Assembly: GCA_003166865.1 (NCBI GenBank)
Contig: PMUP01000050.1
Coordinates: 90,283 to 154,282 of the forward strand
From: Bryobacterales bacterium
Lineage (GTDB): Bacteria > Acidobacteriota > Terriglobia > Bryobacterales > Bryobacteraceae
Length of the DNA: 64,000 nt
Reading direction: 5' to 3'
The first letter of the stretch is position 1. Every line of letters begins with the position of its first letter. Shown here piece after piece: positions 62,289 to 64,000 of the stretch. The notes under the pieces are model-generated. The model saw nothing but the letters and a program-made list of their open reading frames with translations. It did not search any database and was not told the origin of the DNA. The position numbers and the translations under genes were made by a program.

Positions 62289-62337
62289 ACCTGTCGATCG
62301 GTTGATATTCTATTACACGCGTCGGGACGTTTGTCAA
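62289..62337 (-). promoter_or_regulatory. Promoter and TetR-type operator of the PAL-like gene
   Basis: Minus strand: TTGACA (62337-62332), then TAGAAT (62312-62307, 19-bp spacer) or TAATAG (62315-62310, 16-bp spacer), then ACCGATCGACAGGT (62302-62289) around the start point. The 14 bp are identical to the monooxygenase-operon site. Confidence 0.82.
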
Positions 62338-62377
62338 TGCTCCCCTGCCAGCCATGCGCCATCTGGGGTAAGATTGC

Positions 62378-63766
62378 ATGCACGTGCGGCTACCTTTTGC
62401 GATTCGCCTGGCAGCAGTAACACTCGCGTCTGGTGTGCTGCTTCCTCATCTCGCGCTGGCGCATAACATCCCCAACGACGTCACCGTTCAAGCGTTCTTC
62501 CGGCCCGAGAGCAACCATCTGCGCCTGCTGGTTCGCGTGCCTCTCAAGGCCATGCGCGACGTTGAGTTTCCGCAACGCGGCCCTGGCTATCTGGATCTCG
62601 AACGCGTCGATTCCACCCTCCCCGACGCCGTGAATCTGTGGATCTCCGGGGCCCTGGATGTTTACGAAGATGATATTCGGCTGCCGAAGCCCGTCGTGCT
62701 CGCGAGCCGCGTGTCGCTTGAGTCCGACCAGTCCTTTGCAACATATGATGCCGCGCTGGCACATGTTCTCGGCCCGAGACTCACCAATGCCACCAACGTG
62801 GTCTGGGACCAAGTGTTGCTCGATGCCGTCTTGGAATATCCGATCCAATCCGATCGCTCCCGCTTTTCGATCCACTCCGAGTTGGCTCGCCTGGGGCTGA
62901 GAACGGTCACCGTACTGCGCTTCCTTCCGCCCGGCGGCGCCATACGGGCCTTCGAATTCACTGGCGATCCCGGCGTGGTCGAGCTCGACCCGCGCTGGCA
63001 TCAGGCGGCCTGGCGGTTCGTAAAGCTGGGATTCATGCACATTCTGGACGGAACCGATCACCTGCTGTTTCTGTTTTGCCTGGTGATACCGTTCCGGCGC
63101 TTCCGCGCGCTGATCCCGATCGTGACCGCGTTCACGGTAGCGCATTCCATCACCCTGTTCGCGTCCGCCTACAACTTCGCACCCAGCGCGTTATGGTTTC
63201 CGCCGCTGATTGAAACACTGATCGCGTGCTCCATTGTGTATATGGCGCTCGAAAACATCGTGGGCGGAGCCACCGTGCATCGCCGCTGGATGATCGCGTT
63301 CGGGTTCGGTCTCGTGCACGGCTTCGGCTTCTCGTTTGCCCTGAAGCAGACGCTGCAGTTTGCCGGCTCGCATCTGCTGACGTCGCTGCTAGGGTTCAAT
63401 ATCGGTGTGGAACTGGGACAATTGCTGGTGCTCGCGTTGATGGTGCCGGCGCTGGAGCTCTTGTTCCGTTATGTCGTCGCGGAACGGATGGGGACCATAA
63501 TCTTGTCGGCGCTAGTAGCACACACCGCCTGGCATTGGATGATGGACCGCGCGGATCAATTGCGACAGTTCCGGTTCGAGTGGCCTGGGTTCCATGAAGT
63601 GTTCGGCGCGGCCACGCTGGCAACCGCCCTGCGCGTTCTCATGGTCATCGTGCTGCTAGCCGGGCTTGTGTGGGCCGCGCGCGCGGTGCTCCGCGACCAT
63701 GCCGAGCGTAAGCGGACTCAAAGACCCGGCGGCCAGCCGTCGGGCGGCGAGCAGCCCACTACTTGA
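62378..63766 (+). CDS. HupE/UreJ-like membrane protein (probable metal transporter)
   Basis: 462 aa: a signal peptide ('LAAVTLASGVLLPHLALA'), a ~200-aa periplasmic region, then six to seven membrane helices. The hallmark 'KLGFMHILDGTDHLLFLFCLV' (split) matches the HupE/UreJ motif G.xH...G.DHLLF. 'FGLVHGFGFSFAL' and 'HTAWHWMMDR' add conserved His. Family members are linked to nickel or copper handling. Being divergent from the PAL-like gene and near a copper monooxygenase makes copper supply plausible, but unproven. A TAAGAT box ends four bases before ATG 62378, so the start could also be GTG 62384. Confidence 0.85.
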   Translation: MHVRLPFAIRLAAVTLASGVLLPHLALAHNIPNDVTVQAFFRPESNHLRLLVRVPLKAMRDVEFPQRGPGYLDLERVDSTLPDAVNLWISGALDVYEDDIRLPKPVVLASRVSLESDQSFATYDAALAHVLGPRLTNATNVVWDQVLLDAVLEYPIQSDRSRFSIHSELARLGLRTVTVLRFLPPGGAIRAFEFTGDPGVVELDPRWHQAAWRFVKLGFMHILDGTDHLLFLFCLVIPFRRFRALIPIVTAFTVAHSITLFASAYNFAPSALWFPPLIETLIACSIVYMALENIVGGATVHRRWMIAFGFGLVHGFGFSFALKQTLQFAGSHLLTSLLGFNIGVELGQLLVLALMVPALELLFRYVVAERMGTIILSALVAHTAWHWMMDRADQLRQFRFEWPGFHEVFGAATLATALRVLMVIVLLAGLVWAARAVLRDHAERKRTQRPGGQPSGGEQPTT

Positions 63767-63781
63767 CGTATTTCTTCAACG

Positions 63782-64000
63782 TCATTTTATATATTTCTTC
63801 AAATCGCGCGGGCCCACTTCCGCGCCGTATACATTACCCTGGCGATCCACCGTGACGCCTTCCGCCATGCTGGAGCCACCCTTGGGATCTGGGTCTGGGA
63901 TGAACGCTGTTACCTTGCCGTCGCGCGCGCTTCCAATTCGGATGCCTCTGTGGCAGCCGAGATTGTAGCCGTACGCTCCCTCTTTGTCATTCGATTCCGA
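63782..64000 (-). CDS. NHL/SMP-30-like beta-propeller protein, partial (N-terminus off the right edge)
   Basis: The last 72 codons of a minus-strand gene end in TGA at 63784-63782. Visible are 'GYNLGCHRGIRIGSARDG', 'VTAFIPDPDPKGGSSMAEGVTVDRQGNVYGAEVGPRDLKKYIK' (split), a blade pattern (GVTVDRQGNVYGAE) of NHL/SMP-30 propellers. Substrate and full length cannot be judged. Just beyond the stop the same strand repeats the end as 'LKKYVK' plus stop (63779-63759), an imperfect duplication of about 23 bp. It is convergent with the HupE-like gene 15 bp away. Confidence 0.75.
   Translation of the reverse strand, partial: SESNDKEGAYGYNLGCHRGIRIGSARDGKVTAFIPDPDPKGGSSMAEGVTVDRQGNVYGAEVGPRDLKKYIK

Noticed and set aside
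1-64000. CRISPR arrays, tRNA/rRNA genes, insertion sequences, prophage, restriction or toxin-antitoxin modules
   Set aside because: No spaced direct-repeat array, cloverleaf, transposase, integrase, methylase or nuclease sequence was recognised on reading both strands.

Overview
The window is about 64 kb of GC-rich bacterial chromosome with densely packed genes. The gene content points to an acidobacterium of the Solibacter/Bryobacter type. Evidence includes three very large TonB-receptor proteins (Oar-like, about 1,105 to 1,155 aa) with an N-terminal carboxypeptidase-regulatory domain and a C-terminal Phe. Others are a PadR regulator paired with a HAAS-type membrane protein, tandem families of secreted 'DG.P[DN]L.G.W' proteins, quinoprotein dehydrogenases and luciferase-like monooxygenases. 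This placement is inferred from gene content only. No tRNA, rRNA, CRISPR array, insertion sequence or prophage was recognised.

Layout. 1-9 kb: a partial flavin monooxygenase divergent from an FMN reductase, an autoregulated PadR/HAAS pair, a cluster of four related secreted proteins plus a DUF6152-like protein, and a second luciferase-like oxidoreductase with an alpha/beta hydrolase. 9-14.5 kb: a phosphorelay island (degenerate kinase-receiver, CpaE/TadZ-like ATPase, stand-alone receiver, hybrid kinase with HPt). 14.5-22 kb: transketolase, APC permease, a secreted protein, a MerR-XRE-cupin regulator, an exported chorismate mutase and a Tat-exported bicupin oxalate decarboxylase. 21.7-36 kb: a TolC relic and two complete czcCBA-type heavy-metal RND operons, with two LuxR-type regulators between them. 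36-42 kb: a DtxR/MntR regulator overlapping a tiny EF-hand ORF, a TonB receptor and two alpha/beta hydrolases.

42-64 kb is the most interesting part. Two tandem TonB receptors, a seven-gene operon and a lone beta-propeller gene carry the same 14-bp element at the transcription start of four strong sigma70-like promoters. The operon runs: cytochrome-c-fused PHM-like copper monooxygenase, secreted protein, PQQ dehydrogenase, cytochrome c, phosphotriesterase-like hydrolase, alpha/beta hydrolase, TetR-TetR. The element reads ACC[G/T]GTCGATCGGT on one strand or the other. The last operon gene encodes two complete TetR units in one chain, and every element combines two different half-sites (ACCGAT and ACC[G/T]GT). 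My main hypothesis is that this single-chain TetR pseudo-dimer controls a periplasmic oxidation regulon through asymmetric operators.

The propeller protein retains counterparts of the catalytic and zinc residues of peptidyl-alpha-hydroxyglycine lyase (PAL), and the neighbouring monooxygenase retains all the copper ligands of PHM. Together they look like a split, heme-linked version of the eukaryotic amidating enzyme PAM. Their true substrate is unknown.

Smaller signals are also reported: promoters placed so that transcripts would be leaderless, short tandem duplications at gene ends, a promoter/leader copied between the two TonB genes, and an in-frame peptide repeat whose matching residues differ only synonymously.
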